DNA of 64,000 bases from positions 76,670,687 through 76,734,686 of the forward strand of contig CM066732.1 in assembly GCA_033961575.1 (NCBI GenBank), read 5' to 3'. This DNA comes from Aselliscus stoliczkanus (taxonomy: Eukaryota; Chordata; Mammalia; Chiroptera; Hipposideridae). Every line of letters begins with the position of its first letter. Positions within the stretch are counted from its first letter, which is position 1. Under the pieces are notes generated by a model. It ran no database searches. It was not told where the DNA came from and saw only the letters and a program-made list of their open reading frames with translations. This document shows positions 10,480-21,837 of this stretch, piece by piece. Position numbers and translations under genes: made by a program.

Positions 10480-12580
10480 TACATTCCTGAAGAAAATTAC
10501 AAGGAAGGTCAACTTTCTGAGATCTCATTTATCTGAAGAAACTTTTATTCTGTCTTCAGACTTAATTTTCTGTTTGGATATAGAAATCTTAGCTGAAGTC
10601 ATTTTCCTCAGAATTTTAAATGCATTGTTTCTTTTTATTTTAACTTCAGCGTTAAATATATCAGATACCATTTTAACTTCTAATTTTTTATTTGATCATT
10701 CCCTTCTATCTCTGGAAGCTTTTTGTCCCACCATTTTCTAAAGTTTTACATTGTATCTGTTTTCATTCATTCTGTTGCAACTTGATATGTACTTATAGTC
10801 TGGAAACTCCTTTGTTTATTGAACACTTTTTGTTTTGTTTTGTTTTAAGATTTTATTGGGGAATTGGGGCAGGGGAATAGTGTTGGGGAATCGGGGAAGG
10901 GGAACAGACAAGTTGTTGTCCTTTTGTTTATCAGTCTAGTTGTGGATGACGTCGCTTCTCTGGTGCATGTTGGTATTGAGATCATTGCGCTCCTCCTGGG
11001 TGAGGCAGTGTCTTGCCTGCCATTGGATGGCCACTCATGGTAGCTCACTCCAGCTCACAAAAACTCACGCTAGCTATTGGCCAGCCCCAGTGCGGCCTAT
11101 GCTGGTGCCTGTGACTCACAGCAGCCCAGCTCCAGGTCGAGCTGATGTTCATCATCTTAGCTGTAGAGGGCGCAGCGTCACTGGCCTTCATGTGGGATCC
11201 GAACTGGGGCCCTGCTGCTCAGAGCTGGTGTCCCAAGCCAACTCTTAACCAACGCGCCACTTGGCAGGCCCTGAACACTTTCTTATTCCTTTCATCACTT
11301 CCTTCTCCTTTCTTTTCTCTAACTCCTTTTATTTGGATGATTGACTTCTGAGACTAATTTCAGTTTTATTTTTCTCACTTTTCATTTTATTTAGTATTCT
11401 CTTTTCTGGGACACTGTTTTCACTTTGCCTTCCAAACCTTCTATTTGGATTTATAAAATTTCTCCCATCATTTAATTTTTCCTGCTTTATCTATGAATGT
11501 TCTTTTTTTTTTCCATTATCCTGTTTATCATATAATGGGTGTGAACTGTTGTCTGAAGGTATAAACTGTACTACTTAGACTTTTTTTTCCTAGCTGTCTT
11601 CTGTTTATCCAAGTCTCTGTTTGTTTGACTCACTATCTTTCTTTTTTTTTGTTAGAAGCTGCCCTGAAATATTCTTGGGCTATTTAAAGGTAAGGTCCAT
11701 CAGATCTGATCAGAGCTCTATTTGTAGTCTGGACTCTTTAACTATGAGTATCCTTAGGGGTCTTTTCTATTGAATGGTCGCTTTCCCCCAGAAGGTACAA
11801 TTAATCCCTTGCATTTAAAATGTACACTTAGCTGCTAATGCCCTTGGAAACAAGGAAAAAGGAAACTTCAGGTCTCTGATTCGACATGAAGTGTTTCACA
11901 TAATACTCCTGTTATCAAAATGCTACCTTTGACCTCAGCTGAGCTTGGTGTTGCCCAAGTCCAGAGCTGCAGACCCAGGCAGGGTTAAGGGAAGACCGTC
12001 ACACGTGGTCAGCACTGAGAAGGGGGTGTCTGATACTTATATTAACATTCAAGCTGTTGAAAACATTCCTGCCTTAAACCCTACCTGCTACACTCTACTT
12101 TCAGAGATACATGGTGTCTCCAGTTCCCTCGATCTATTTTTGAGGGCAATGGTCCTGCTAGATGAACTGGCTTGCTTCTGGGTTTCTCCCATTTCCAGCT
12201 CACATTTCAACTTTCTCTCGTCTGATACTCTTTGTACAAAAATTCTGTTGCAGTTATCTATTCTCTTATTTTATTTGTCCTTATTTTGTGCCTTAAAAAT
12301 TCTCTGTACTGTAATTTTAGGCAATGTTGGGAGGGAATGAATGTGTTCAGTGGGCCATATTTAACTAGAAGCTTCTCTAAGACTTTTCCTAGAGATTCCA
12401 GCTCAGATCAGTCTCTATTCTTTTTTAAGTCTCAGAGCACTTATTTTCTGTACTCATTAATTTTGCATTTACTCATACACTCTTGTAGTTTTCTAACAGT
12501 TTTGTGCATGGGAGGTCTTGCTTCCCTAACCAAAATGTAGATCCCTTTTATGAAAAAATATTAAATTGACTTGAATGATT
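10480..12580. repeat. T-rich old sequence, possibly antisense LINE, interrupted by a SINE
   Basis: Long T-rich, pyrimidine-biased sequence with phrases such as TTATTGAACACTTTCTTATTCC typical of very old antisense LINE DNA. A SINE cuts it at 10830-11271. The family could not be named with confidence and no frame is conserved. The 131-codon frame at 11945-12340 has no recognisable motif. Confidence 0.35.
10830..11271 (-). mobile_element. Long composite T+ SINE, copy 1 (antisense)
   Basis: On the minus strand it starts GGGCCTGCCAAGTGGCGCG with a tRNA-like head and B box (GGATCCG region). A long GC-rich body follows, and it ends in CCCCAATAAAATCTTAAAAC. This combines a polyadenylation signal and a Pol III terminator-like TCTT, the hallmark of T+ SINEs. 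Target duplications TGAACACTTT lie at 10820-10829 and 11272-11281. The same roughly 410-bp element sits at 47716-48128, so it is a true family. The size is unusual for a tRNA SINE (typically 100-300 bp). Confidence 0.9.
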
Positions 12581-12955
12581 TTTTTTTTAGGAAGTAAGGC
12601 TTTTTGTCTCTTACAGATAACCAAAATTTAAAAATAAGATTAGGATTTGACAGGCTTCATATATTGGTGTAGCAGTTCAGTAGATTTAGCTCATGGCTAT
12701 CTCATTCAAAAGTCATGAAAATTCTATGAATTAAATATGTTACACTTACACTCATATTTTCATCATTAACAGGAAAATATGTGAAGCAGATTATCAACCT
12801 CATATTAAAATCCAGATTTTAATATATAACATTTTTGCTTCTCAATTCATGAATGCTTAACAATAACCTCATAACCTGCTACGCTAGTGCTGGTAGGATT
12901 ACGGAGAAACCTTTTAGGGCAGGGGACATGTCTTCACCTAATTGGCAGATTGTAT
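12581..12955. other. Unassigned AT-rich stretch
   Basis: Nothing recognised apart from short poly-T and poly-A runs. Confidence 0.4.
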
Positions 12956-13400
12956 GAGATTTCTATTGTTGCATAACGAGCCACACCCAAACATAATGGC
13001 TTTAAACATTTAAACAACATTTATTATTTCGTACAATTCTGGGGTGTTCTGCTGCTGATCTCATCTTGGCTTACAACTGAAGATGCATTCAGCTGGTGGG
13101 CCAGCTGGCAGATAGGTGCTGGGTGCCGCTAAGACAATCTAGGCCTTTCTCTTCAAAACCCTGGGATTCTTCACAGCGTGGTGGCCTTGGCGTTGCAACA
13201 GAGCAAGCTGCAGTTGCAAGCATTTTCCTAGCCTCTGCTCGGATCATCAAGTTGGCCGATGTTTCATTGGTCAAAGCAAGTCACATATCAAGGCCAGAGA
13301 AAGGAACTAGCAAAGGCATAGATACTAGGAGGCACGATTCACTGGAGGTCATGACTGTAAGAATCTCCTATTCCATAGACTATACGTGTGTATTATAAAT
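12956..13400 (-). mobile_element. MLT1-like ERVL-MaLR solo LTR (antisense, tentative)
   Basis: The sequence reads TCTATTGTTGCATAACGAGCCAC, then GGCTTTAAACATTTAAACAAC, then further on CATTGGTCAAAGCAAGTCAC. This is the order seen in antisense mammalian MaLR-type LTRs. The ends are too worn for a target duplication to be called. The 100-codon plus and 61-codon minus frames inside are by-products. Confidence 0.5.
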
Positions 13401-14239
13401 ACAATTTATAGGTCTCTAAAGATCACTATACAACTCATATATGTGATATAAATACAATTCCCTGGAATCACTGGACCTTTATTTTAGTATGATGGAGAAG
13501 ATAGATAAAAATGGCCTTCATGTCCCAACCCATTTCAATGCAAAAAGACAGCCCATTTACAATTCTGCAGCCATGCTTATCAGTCATGGTCTGTACTAGG
13601 CTGTAATCTAGCTTGGGGTGTCTGATGCTTTGGTCACCGGCATATATATTCTGCCCGGTACATTACATCACTGTTTTCATTAGCCTGCAACAGCAGTCTT
13701 TTAAGCCCCACCAGGCTGCAGGGCTTTGGCATGCACAGCTACCTTGGGAAAGAGATGTGTCGGGAAGGATCCAGACAAGGACCTTTTAGAGCACTGAGCA
13801 TTGTGTCCAGGGCCAGAACCTCTGACCTGGAGGCAGTATCCTGGAGTAGATGAGGTTTAGCTATTTCTTTGCAACTTCACTACCAGTTTATAATAAAGCA
13901 AGTTTGCTGATCCAATTTTGTCATAGGGTCACTTTTTTTGTAAATTGACACCAAAGCACCTCTTCTATAAGCTCTGTGAAGGTTGATGTTTGACCTCTGT
14001 TCTATCCACTGAGTGCCTGCAACAGTTCATGATGCCTGAGTTAAATGAGTCACTGTTCCAAGGGCAGGATTCAGCTAACTATGTCAGATAGTTCTACTGT
14101 GAGTACAGAATCTCCTGAACCAGTGGCAGGACCCAGGACCATTTAGAGATCAAACCCAGGGTATTGTCTCTATGGTTAAGGATTTTAAGGCCAGTGCTGT
14201 TCAATGGCTATATAACGCAAGCCATATTTAAAAAGCAAA
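13401..14239. other. Unassigned non-coding stretch
   Basis: Moderately GC-balanced sequence with no recognised repeat or exon. Confidence 0.4.
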
Positions 14240-14257
14240 TTCAAGCATATATAATTT

Positions 14258-15002
14258 ATTTATTTAAAAAAAAATTCTTTTACTGTGAAATAAACATTTA
14301 AAAAAAATTAGTTTCAGGTGTACAACACAGTGCAATAGTTATATTTTTTACCCCTCAAAGTGACAAACCCCCTCCCCCAGTTTGCCACCCCACTCCGCCC
14401 CCCATATCATACATATCTATCACAATTCCTTTGACTCCCTTCCACAGTATGTGACTATCTATATATTCAATTACAGTTGGCACACAATATTATACAACAT
14501 CAGCTTCAGGTGTACAGTGCAATGATCAAGCCTCTACTCCATCCATGAAGTGGTCTCCCTAACAAAACATGTGACCATCTGACACGCCACAAAATTTTTG
14601 TATTATTATATTCCCCAAACTGTATTTCATATCCCTGTGGCAATATTGTAGTTGCCTATTTATGCTGTCTAATCCCTTCCCCTTCTCTCTTATCCCCACC
14701 CCCTTCCAGCTAGCAATCCTCAGTTTTTCCTCTATGAGTCTGTTTTTGTTTACTTTGCTCGTTCATTCCGTTTTTCAGATTCCACATATAAATGAGATCA
14801 TATGGTATTTGTCTTTCTCCGACTGACTTATTTCACTTAACATAATAATCTCTTCATAACATTATCAATTACATTCCCAGAACTGCCCCCCCATATCCCT
14901 GCGGCAACATTGTAGTCACCCACCTATGCTGTCCAAAACCTTCCCTCTCTCCCTCATCCCCACCCCCTCCCAGCCAGCAACCATCAGTTTTTCCTTTGTA
15001 TC
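14258..15002 (-). mobile_element. 5'-truncated L1 3' end (antisense) with 18-bp target duplication
   Basis: Direct repeats TTCAAGCATATATAATTT at 14240-14257 and 15003-15020 are identical and bracket the insert. The insert contains the characteristic antisense L1 3' UTR text, GATTCCACATATAAATGAG followed by ATCATATGGTATTTGTCTTT and TTATTTCACTTAACATAAT. Only about 745 bp is present, so it is a dead-on-arrival copy. A block near 14629-14738 recurs in similar form near 14891-15000, a duplication within the L1 3' UTR. A mariner MITE landed only 17 bp beyond the right target duplication. Confidence 0.92.
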
Positions 15003-15037
15003 TTCAAGCATATATAATTTAAATAATGTATTTTATA

Positions 15038-15593
15038 CGAGGTTTGACAATTAAGTTCACAAACTTGTTGTAACGATGTTGCTAACCTTTCTTGATATCA
15101 GAGGGATTATTCATTATATATTTGTACCAACTAGACAAACAGTTAACCAAGTTTACTATTTGGAAGTGCTGAAAAGGCTGCATGAAAAAGATGAAAATGA
15201 CTTGAACTTTCTGCAAACAATTCATGGCTCTTGCATTACAATCCACCAACTCACACGGCATTGCCTATGAGGAAGTTTTTAGCCAGTAAACAAGTATCTG
15301 TACTGATCAGTGAATCTGGCCCCCAATGACTTCTTTGTGTACCCAAAGATAAAGGAAATATTGAAAGGAAGACATTTGGATGATATTCAGGACATCAAAG
15401 GTAATGCGATGACAGCTTTGATGGCCATTCCAGAAAAAGAGTTCCAAAATTGTTTTGAAGGGTGGACTAGGTGCTAGTGACAGTGCATAGCTTCCCAAGG
15501 GGAGTACTTCAACTGTGACCGTAGTGATATTCAGCAATGAAGCATGTAGCCCTTTTTCTAGGATGAGCTCACAAACCTAAATGTCAGCCCTCG
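15038..15593 (+). mobile_element. mariner MITE, copy A (internally deleted)
   Basis: The ends are CGAGGTTTGACAATTAAGTT and its inverted match finishing GCCCTCG, flanked by TA on both sides (15036-15037 and 15594-15595). The plus strand still carries transposase fragments. A frame from 15076 reads RGIIHYIFVPTRQTVNQ and YYLEVLKRLHEK, typical of the central mariner transposase. Downstream DNA matches the catalytic C-terminal region but is broken by stops. The N-terminal DNA-binding domain is absent. The copy at 52561-53132 lacks the same part. Confidence 0.93.
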
Positions 15594-15595
15594 TA

Positions 15596-18010
15596 TAACC
15601 AGGAATGTCCAAAATATTATCATTGCAACATGTGGAACTAGCAACAGTTCAATTGCTCAGTAGCCCCATGTAGCTAGTTGCTACCGTGTGGGGCAGCACT
15701 GTTCCAGATTCTTTAACCCTGTTAATTTAAGGGTTGGGAATGTCTCCAAGATAGTTTATCTACTGCACACATATCGGATATTGTTCCCTTCACTAATGAG
15801 AAACTAATTTGAACAATTATTGGGTTAGCAAAATGTCTGATATTGATGAAAAAGGGATAACTGCAGAGCTTTTAGTAGTTACTTTGGGCACAGAGACTTT
15901 TTGATGAAACATTTAGCTAATGGCACCTGGGGTATATATTCCTGACCAGTGGCAGCTGACCCCATGGAGTTACATCAAATAACAGCAGAGAGTTTATTCT
16001 GATGGACAGTATTTTAAATGTGATTTTATATTATTCTTACTTTGGAAAATAGTCCTAAAGAGTTCTGAAATACATCTTCAAAAATGTTATACATAGGCAA
16101 AGACGAATAGTGTATTGTTCCAAAATGTGCGTGTGCGTGTGTGTGTGTGCGAACGCGCGTGCACCAAGGATGCATATTTTAAGTCAAATTGTCTTGGGTG
16201 TCTAGCTAAAAGTTCTTTACTATTTGTTTTCAGAAAAAATTAATGTGATAGCACCAGGGAGCCAGAGGTAGCTTGGCTTATGTTGGTGAGCAGAGTAATG
16301 TTTTGAGATACTCGAATTTTGTTCACTGAAAATTTTTTTCTTCTTCTGAATTTTAATTAGGTAGCTAGACCCCTAGTATTTTCTGCCTGAGGGGTTTTTG
16401 CAGGACCAAAATGCAGAAGCTGCTTGAAGTCAGTGCCTCTTCCTCTTTTTCTGAACATGCCAGCCTTCTTGAAAAGATAATGCTGGGATCTCAGCGGTGA
16501 AGGGAGAGAAGGGAGGGCTGGGGAGGTGAGGTGTCCCAGAGGCCAAGAGATAGCAGACGATTGGCAGGTGGATGAATTGAATGACTAGAGAGGACAGGAG
16601 AGGACAGGAGCTTATGGCATTGCCCTAGGGGCCTCAGCTGACAGCCTAGGAGGCTGGATCCCAGGCATGAAAGTTTCCAGCCTCATCCAAGATACTCAAG
16701 CTGTTGAGAGAACCAACATGGATTGACAACTGTACAGGGGCAATGGGAAGGCTTTGATGGTGTAGGAAACACTGAAGACCTTGGCCCAACCATGGGGTGG
16801 GAGTATGGGGAAGGAAGCCCCCATAATTACTGAGACTGAATAACAGCTCAGTAGTAGAGCATTTGGAAAATAGAAGATTGTGCTTCTTTTCACACCTGAG
16901 TTTGCACTGAGACATCCTCTTACAAACTGCTCTGCAGACAGGCCAAGAGATTTATACCTAAGAGCTAGAGGGTGGCCTGTGCTCTCATCCCCTAGTCCAG
17001 TGTATCACAAATGGATCAAAACCCAGTTGCAAATTACTACAATGAACTTAACACTAGAATCTAGAAACAGAAAGCCTCTCGGTAGCCATGGTTCTGCCTT
17101 GAGTAAGTCCCATCACTTTCCTGGGCCTTGGTTTCTTCTGAGGACCCAGGATCCTATGAGAAATTCATAGGGCACCTTGAATCTGAAAAGCACTGGGCAG
17201 GTGTTCCAGCGCTGAGGAAATCAACATGTCTAGAAGGACATGAGCTCCTGAAACTTTCCATTTTCCTAATACTTTTGAAGTAAGATTTGAAAAGGCACTT
17301 AATAGGTGAAGAAAACAACTTAACAGACTTTGACTCATCTGTCATGAGGGGTTTGTGTTGGAGGCTGCATGCAAATGCATCAGCTGGAAGGCCCTGGCTT
17401 CTGCAGCTATGACAAGCTCCACATATCCTGGCTCTTTGATTCCTTTTCAACAGGGCTTTGTCCAGCTGCATGTCAGGTCCATACCTGAATGTCTGAGTCC
17501 TGAGGGTTGGAAATAAGTTTCTATTCTCCTGAAAGTGGCAGTTGGATCTCCTTTCTTTCGAAACCCTAGATCATTTTCTCTGACTGGGGAAAAATAATTT
17601 TCAGAAGCTGACCTGTAGCCCTGTTGTATAAAAAAATCTTGACTTTGTACACCTTGCTGAAGAGTAGACATTGGGCGGGGGCGGATAACCAAGTCACTGG
17701 AGCTTGGAGTTTGCTGACATTTTTCCATTAAGTGGTCCTCCGGTGGTGGGTTTTCACATTTTGGATATATCTTTTTTACTCCTAATTTTCATAATTCAAA
17801 TTAGAAATGTTTTTCAAAGAATTTTTAGCATTAGGCTAGATATAATATTTAACTTGGGTAAAACTCTGGGTCTCAATGACTTTTCATTACAACTAAGTAT
17901 CTTAGAATATGTTGGGTTCTTAAAAAGATTTTGCTACTATAATTCTGAGAACTTGCTAAGGGTGGGTGGGGTGTTATAGTACCATATAATAACAATTTTG
18001 TTTGACAGGA
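15596..18010. other. Unassigned non-coding stretch with a short GT repeat
   Basis: A GT/GC alternating run lies at 16126-16163. Elsewhere I recognise no repeat family. Frames of 61-105 codons occur on both strands between 16646 and 17979 and overlap each other without motif, as expected by chance. Confidence 0.4.
16126..16163. repeat. Alternating GT/GC run, Z-DNA prone
   Basis: GTGCGTGTGCGTGTGTGTGT followed by GCGAACGCGCGTGC. Strict purine-pyrimidine alternation including CG steps favours left-handed DNA. Confidence 0.8.
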
Positions 18011-18014
18011 AATA

Positions 18015-18200
18015 CATGTTAACAGTTATTCAGAGTGTACTATGTTGTATTTAGCATGATGTTAAGTGCTTGACTTGGAGCACTTCATTGAATGCTCATG
18101 ATACTAGGAGATCCTTGTCACCTTTCACTGACAGACAGAGAAGTGGGATAGAGAGAAAGTCTAGGCATCTTACCTATGATCACGTAGCTTGAATGGCAAA
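18015..18200 (-). repeat. MIR SINE fossil (antisense)
   Basis: The order TTAGCATGATGTTAAGTGCTT, CCTTGTCACCTTTCACTGACAG, GATCACGTAGCTTGAATGGCAAAG and GGGTTTAAACC is the antisense MIR pattern (last-exon-like AGGTTCAAATCC inverted). Confidence 0.65.
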
Positions 18201-18250
18201 GTTGGGTTTAAACCAAATACCATCTGAGTTGGTACTTACTCACTTCTCCC

Positions 18251-18256
<6 letters not shown>

Positions 18257-18282
<26 letters not shown>

Positions 18283-18386
18283 GCACGCACACACGCACAT
18301 GCACATGCACACACATGCACACACGCACATGCACATGCACACACACACGCACACACACACGCACACGCACACATACATGCATGCAC
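18257..18386. repeat. Imperfect (CA)n microsatellite with GCACAT variants
   Basis: About 130 bp of CA-based repeat. The first part is pure and the second is interspersed with higher-order ACACGCACATGCACATGC units. Alternating purine-pyrimidine throughout, so Z-DNA capable. The histidine/threonine-rich and cysteine/valine-rich frames across it are artefacts. Confidence 0.96.
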
Positions 18387-18439
18387 AGAATACCTATACA
18401 TAAACTAGCTGTGTGTACGTTCTCCTTACATAGATAACG

Positions 18440-18910
18440 ATTCACTCCATCAAATATTTATTGACTGCCAGTACTCTGTGCCGCATACTGTTCCAGGTGC
18501 TGGGTAAGAAGCAAGAAATATGGCAGACCCGGCCTTTGCCATCAGTGGGGAGCGACGGGATGTATAGCTTAATAAGGTCATTCCAGAAAATGAGTGCTAT
18601 GAAGAAAATTAAAATAGGCTCCTGGGATTTAGGGTGAACTATTGGCAGGGGGTTTAATGTGGTGGTTGTGGCAGGCCTCTGTAAGAAGGTGTCATTTGAG
18701 CTCAGGTCTGAATGAAGAGAGAATCCCCCATGCCAAGATGGGGGTGGGAGGCAGAGCTTTCCAGCTTAAGCAGAAGTCCTCAGGCAAGAGCAAGCAGGTT
18801 GTGTTCAAGGGAGAGAAAGAAGGTCAGTATAGCTGAAGCATCATCAGCAGGAGGAAGAGTGGGTAGAAATGAGGTCACAGGGAAGGCAGAGCCAGATCTT
18901 TGAGGGCCTG
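18440..18910 (-). repeat. L2 LINE fragment (antisense)
   Basis: It begins ATCAAATATTTATTGACTGCC and runs through CTGTTCCAGGTGCTGGGTAAG, then GGTGTCATTTGAGCTCAGG and AGATCTTTGAGGGCCTG. This is the standard antisense order of the 3' end of mammalian L2. No coding capacity. Confidence 0.78.
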
Positions 18911-18977
18911 TGGCTGGTGGTGGTGGTGGTGTTGGGGAAGGGGACGGGGTATGGGGGAGGAGGAGGGAGGGAGGTGG
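18911..18977 (+). other. G-rich tract, possible G-quadruplex
   Basis: GTGGT repeats followed by runs GGGG-AAGGGG-ACGGGG-TATGGGGG and GGAGGAGGGAGGGAGG. At least four G4 or G3 runs fall within about 30 bases on the plus strand. Confidence 0.6.
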
Positions 18978-18979
18978 AT

Positions 18980-19130
18980 ACTATATATGTGCTGGATTCC
19001 TATGGACAGGTGATGGCTAAGGGTTCATACATAGTTATCTCATTTAATCACTCCAACAACCCTGGGAAGTAGGGATTATCATCTATATTCATAAAGATCA
19101 GCTGTGAAATATGAGCCCTCAGTAACTCTT
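18980..19130 (-). repeat. MIR fragment (antisense)
   Basis: ATCTCATTTAATCACTCCAA followed by CCCTGGGAAGTAGGGATTAT is the common antisense MIR segment. Further decay obscures the ends. Confidence 0.55.
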
Positions 19131-19740
19131 AGTTCCTTCAGAGTTGCAAAGATTACTGCAGAATCTTGCCAATCCAGCTGAATCACACACAGGATGATCC
19201 AAACACCTATTGGATGCTTGTGATGGATTTCATTGTTAAATTAATAGTCTTACATTTCTCTTCCATTGAGCTTGATTGGCGGTCTTCTGAAAAAAATTCA
19301 CTCTTTTTCAACACCAGAACATATGCTCCAGATCTTTTACTTGTCTACTCTGCCTAGTCAGTTAACATTTATAATCAAAATATTTTCTTTTTATCCCTAA
19401 CGACAATATTCTCTTCACTAAGAATCCTTGGATTTGCTCATGCAATACAGGAGGATGAAAAGTCCTATTTTCCACTCATTCCTTGAATATGTATTGACCA
19501 AGATACTAGTCAGGAATATGCGTCTTAGGTCTCCTTTGGGCCTTCAAGCAGCAGAGCCGGTGCTGGCTAGCCCAGGTCTTTGGTGACGTGTCGTGGCTCA
19601 GGGGACACAGTTAGTTACCCAGGTTCAGTTCGCCTTCCTCCAGATATAAGCCGTTTTTATCCTTTGTTTGTTTGTTTGTTTTGTTATGATACCACAAAGA
19701 ACTTTGTACTGAGTTAAAAAAAACAACCCACAACTGTTTT
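19131..19740. other. Unassigned non-coding stretch
   Basis: Nothing recognised except a short (TTTG)n run near 19663-19680. Confidence 0.4.
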
Positions 19741-19744
19741 GAAT

Positions 19745-19860
19745 TTTTGCTATCACTTTTCTGCTCTATGACAGTGAGCAAATCACAGAACCTCTGTAGG
19801 TCTCAATGGATCTTTCAGGATCAGTGTGTGTATTAAATTAAACACAGCCTATAAATGAGT
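19745..19860 (+). repeat. MIR fragment
   Basis: GTGAGCAAATCACAGAACCTCT and GTCTCAATGGATCT correspond to the MIR core (gaccttgggcaagtcacttaacctct). Confidence 0.55.
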
Positions 19861-20217
19861 CTTTAACCCCATGCCTTCTAGTTACTGTCCCTTTTCTCTG
19901 CCCTTTCAGAGCAGAACTAGTCAAAAGTATCCTCTGTTCTATTCTGTCCCCAGTTCATCACCTCTCTTCTCTCTTGAACTCACCCCAAACAAGTCTGACC
20001 TTTCCACTAAAGTTGTCCTTATCAGGAGAGCCATGGCTTACCTCCTACTCAGACAAGTGGCCATTCTGTCTTCTTACTCAGTGATTTCTCACCATCAACT
20101 CAGAGCTCTCATGTCCTCTTAGACTCCCCTCAGCTATCCCATCTATAATAGTTGGCCCTTCCCTCTCCCACTCTGTTACACTCTAAACCCCTCCCCGCTT
20201 TATTTTTATGGTACTTG

Positions 20218-20485
20218 TATCAGTTTCGTCAGGCTGCTGTAACAAATTTCCACAAACTTAGTGACTTAAAACAGCAGAAATGTATTTTCTCAACATTTCT
20301 GGAGGTCAGTCAGAGATTCAAAATCAGCTTCTCCAGGCTGAAACTAAGGGGTCAGCAGGGTAGTGCTTCCTCCTGAGGCTTTAGGGAAAAATTCATTCCT
20401 TGTTTCTAACAGCTTCCAGAGGCTGTCCACAATTCTTGGCCTGTGGGTTTGTACTCCAGTCTCTGCTTCAGTGGTCACATTGCCT

Positions 20486-20528
<43 letters not shown>

Positions 20529-20735
20529 TGATCTCCCTCTGCCCCTGACATAAGGATACACGCCATTGCATTTAAAGCTCACTTGGATAATCCAGGACAA
20601 CCTATCTCAAGATCCTTATTTAATCATAACTGTAAGGTTTTTTTTTTTTCCATATAAGGTAATAGTCACAGGTTCCAGAGACTAGGATGTGGGTAATTTG
20701 GGAGGCCCATTTTTCACCTACCTTCCATAATATTT
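20218..20735 (-). mobile_element. MLT1-type ERVL-MaLR solo LTR (antisense)
   Basis: The whole antisense MLT1 order is readable: GGCTGCTGTAACAAATTTCC, GTGACTTAAAACAGCAGAAATG, TTTCTGGAGGTCAG, CTCCAGTCTCTGCTTC, AGTGGTCACATTGCC, GGATAATCCAGG, CTCAAGATCC and a terminal TTTGGGAGGCCC. A (TG)n microsatellite has grown from the TG-rich stretch inside it at 20488-20530. Confidence 0.85.
20488..20530. repeat. (TG)n microsatellite inside the MLT1 LTR
   Basis: Uninterrupted GT units then TATGTGTGTG. It is seeded by the normally TG-rich segment of the antisense LTR. Confidence 0.95.
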
Positions 20736-20860
20736 AACACTCGAGATTGCTCAATATTTAGTGAATAGTCTATCTTACGGCTCTCCTAGGTTGTAAACCT
20801 CATGTAGACAGGGCTTTTTGTGTTGTTTTGCATACCTTAACAAAATATAAGGAATGTCTT

Positions 20861-21837
20861 TGACTTTTTATTCTGCTAGAAATCTGGGATGGGGAAGAAA
20901 ACTGAAAAGCTTTTTGGTTTGAGATGGAATTTGGGGCACACAAAGAATAGTTTTGCCACATGTGATTGTGAGTTTTGAATTTGCTTGATTTCCCAGGAGC
21001 TAAAGAAATGCAGTGGTTTATAAGCCTTTTTTAATTTGGAAGACTTATGCGATTGCATGCCTCTATTCACATGCCTGCAAACCACATTCATCTATTGGTT
21101 TGTAAGATAGCAATGGGATTCAGCCAACTGGTAATACATGGGTACCATGTAATAGATGTTTAATGGATACATGTCAAGAATGAAACAACAAATTAAGTGT
21201 TTGTGTAGAATATTTAATGTATTAAACATCCAACATGGAAGCTTAAGTCAATAGGTTTTCTTTCTACCTATTATTTTGTACCTGAGACCATCTCAAGAGA
21301 GTCTGTATTGACATATTCTCAGTTTTCCTTGCAAAGGCTCATTTTGTAAAGGTTTTCACATGTGTCTTTGCATTGGGAAGTTAGGGGATGATCTAAAGGG
21401 GTATGTATCCCCAAGGAAAGTGTGACTGAAATGGGCAAGCTAGAACAAAAGTCCTACCACTTCTTGTCCCCTCCCCAACTGATTTACAATTTGACCAAAT
21501 CTGTGGAATAATATCTCCATGATCTATCTCCTTTCCTATAGCATAGAGGTCTCTGGTAATATTTGCAAAACTTGGCCCTTGACACCATTTATTTGTGAAT
21601 TAACATTAGCTAGACTATCACTTCATAAGTGGGGCTGTTTTAACATATAAAAGATAGCACTTCTGAGACAACTTATAAGCTGAAACTACATTTCTATCCA
21701 AGGATTGAGATGGGCAAAACTATTACTAGAGCTTCTACAAACCTTATGCGGAGAGACACCACACTGAGTACAATTTATATAGGTTTTTAAATTGATACCG
21801 GCACATCTCAAAACCAGTCTGTCTGTTCATTGTCACC
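20861..21837. other. Unassigned non-coding stretch
   Basis: No repeat or exon recognised. Confidence 0.4.

Larger units (their letters stand above)
19870..20860 (+). repeat. L2 LINE 3' region, split by an MLT1 LTR
   Basis: Left part (19870-20215) is pyrimidine-rich L2 text with CTAAAGTTGTCCTTATCAGG and CACTCTGTTACACTC. The right part (20736-20860) carries TAGGTTGTAAACCTCATGTAG followed by ACAGGGCTTTTTGTG, the L2 3' end. The MLT1 LTR at 20218-20735 is therefore younger than this L2. Confidence 0.72.

Noticed and set aside
18193..18445. His/Thr-rich and Cys/Val-rich frames over the CA repeat
   Set aside because: Artefacts of a microsatellite.
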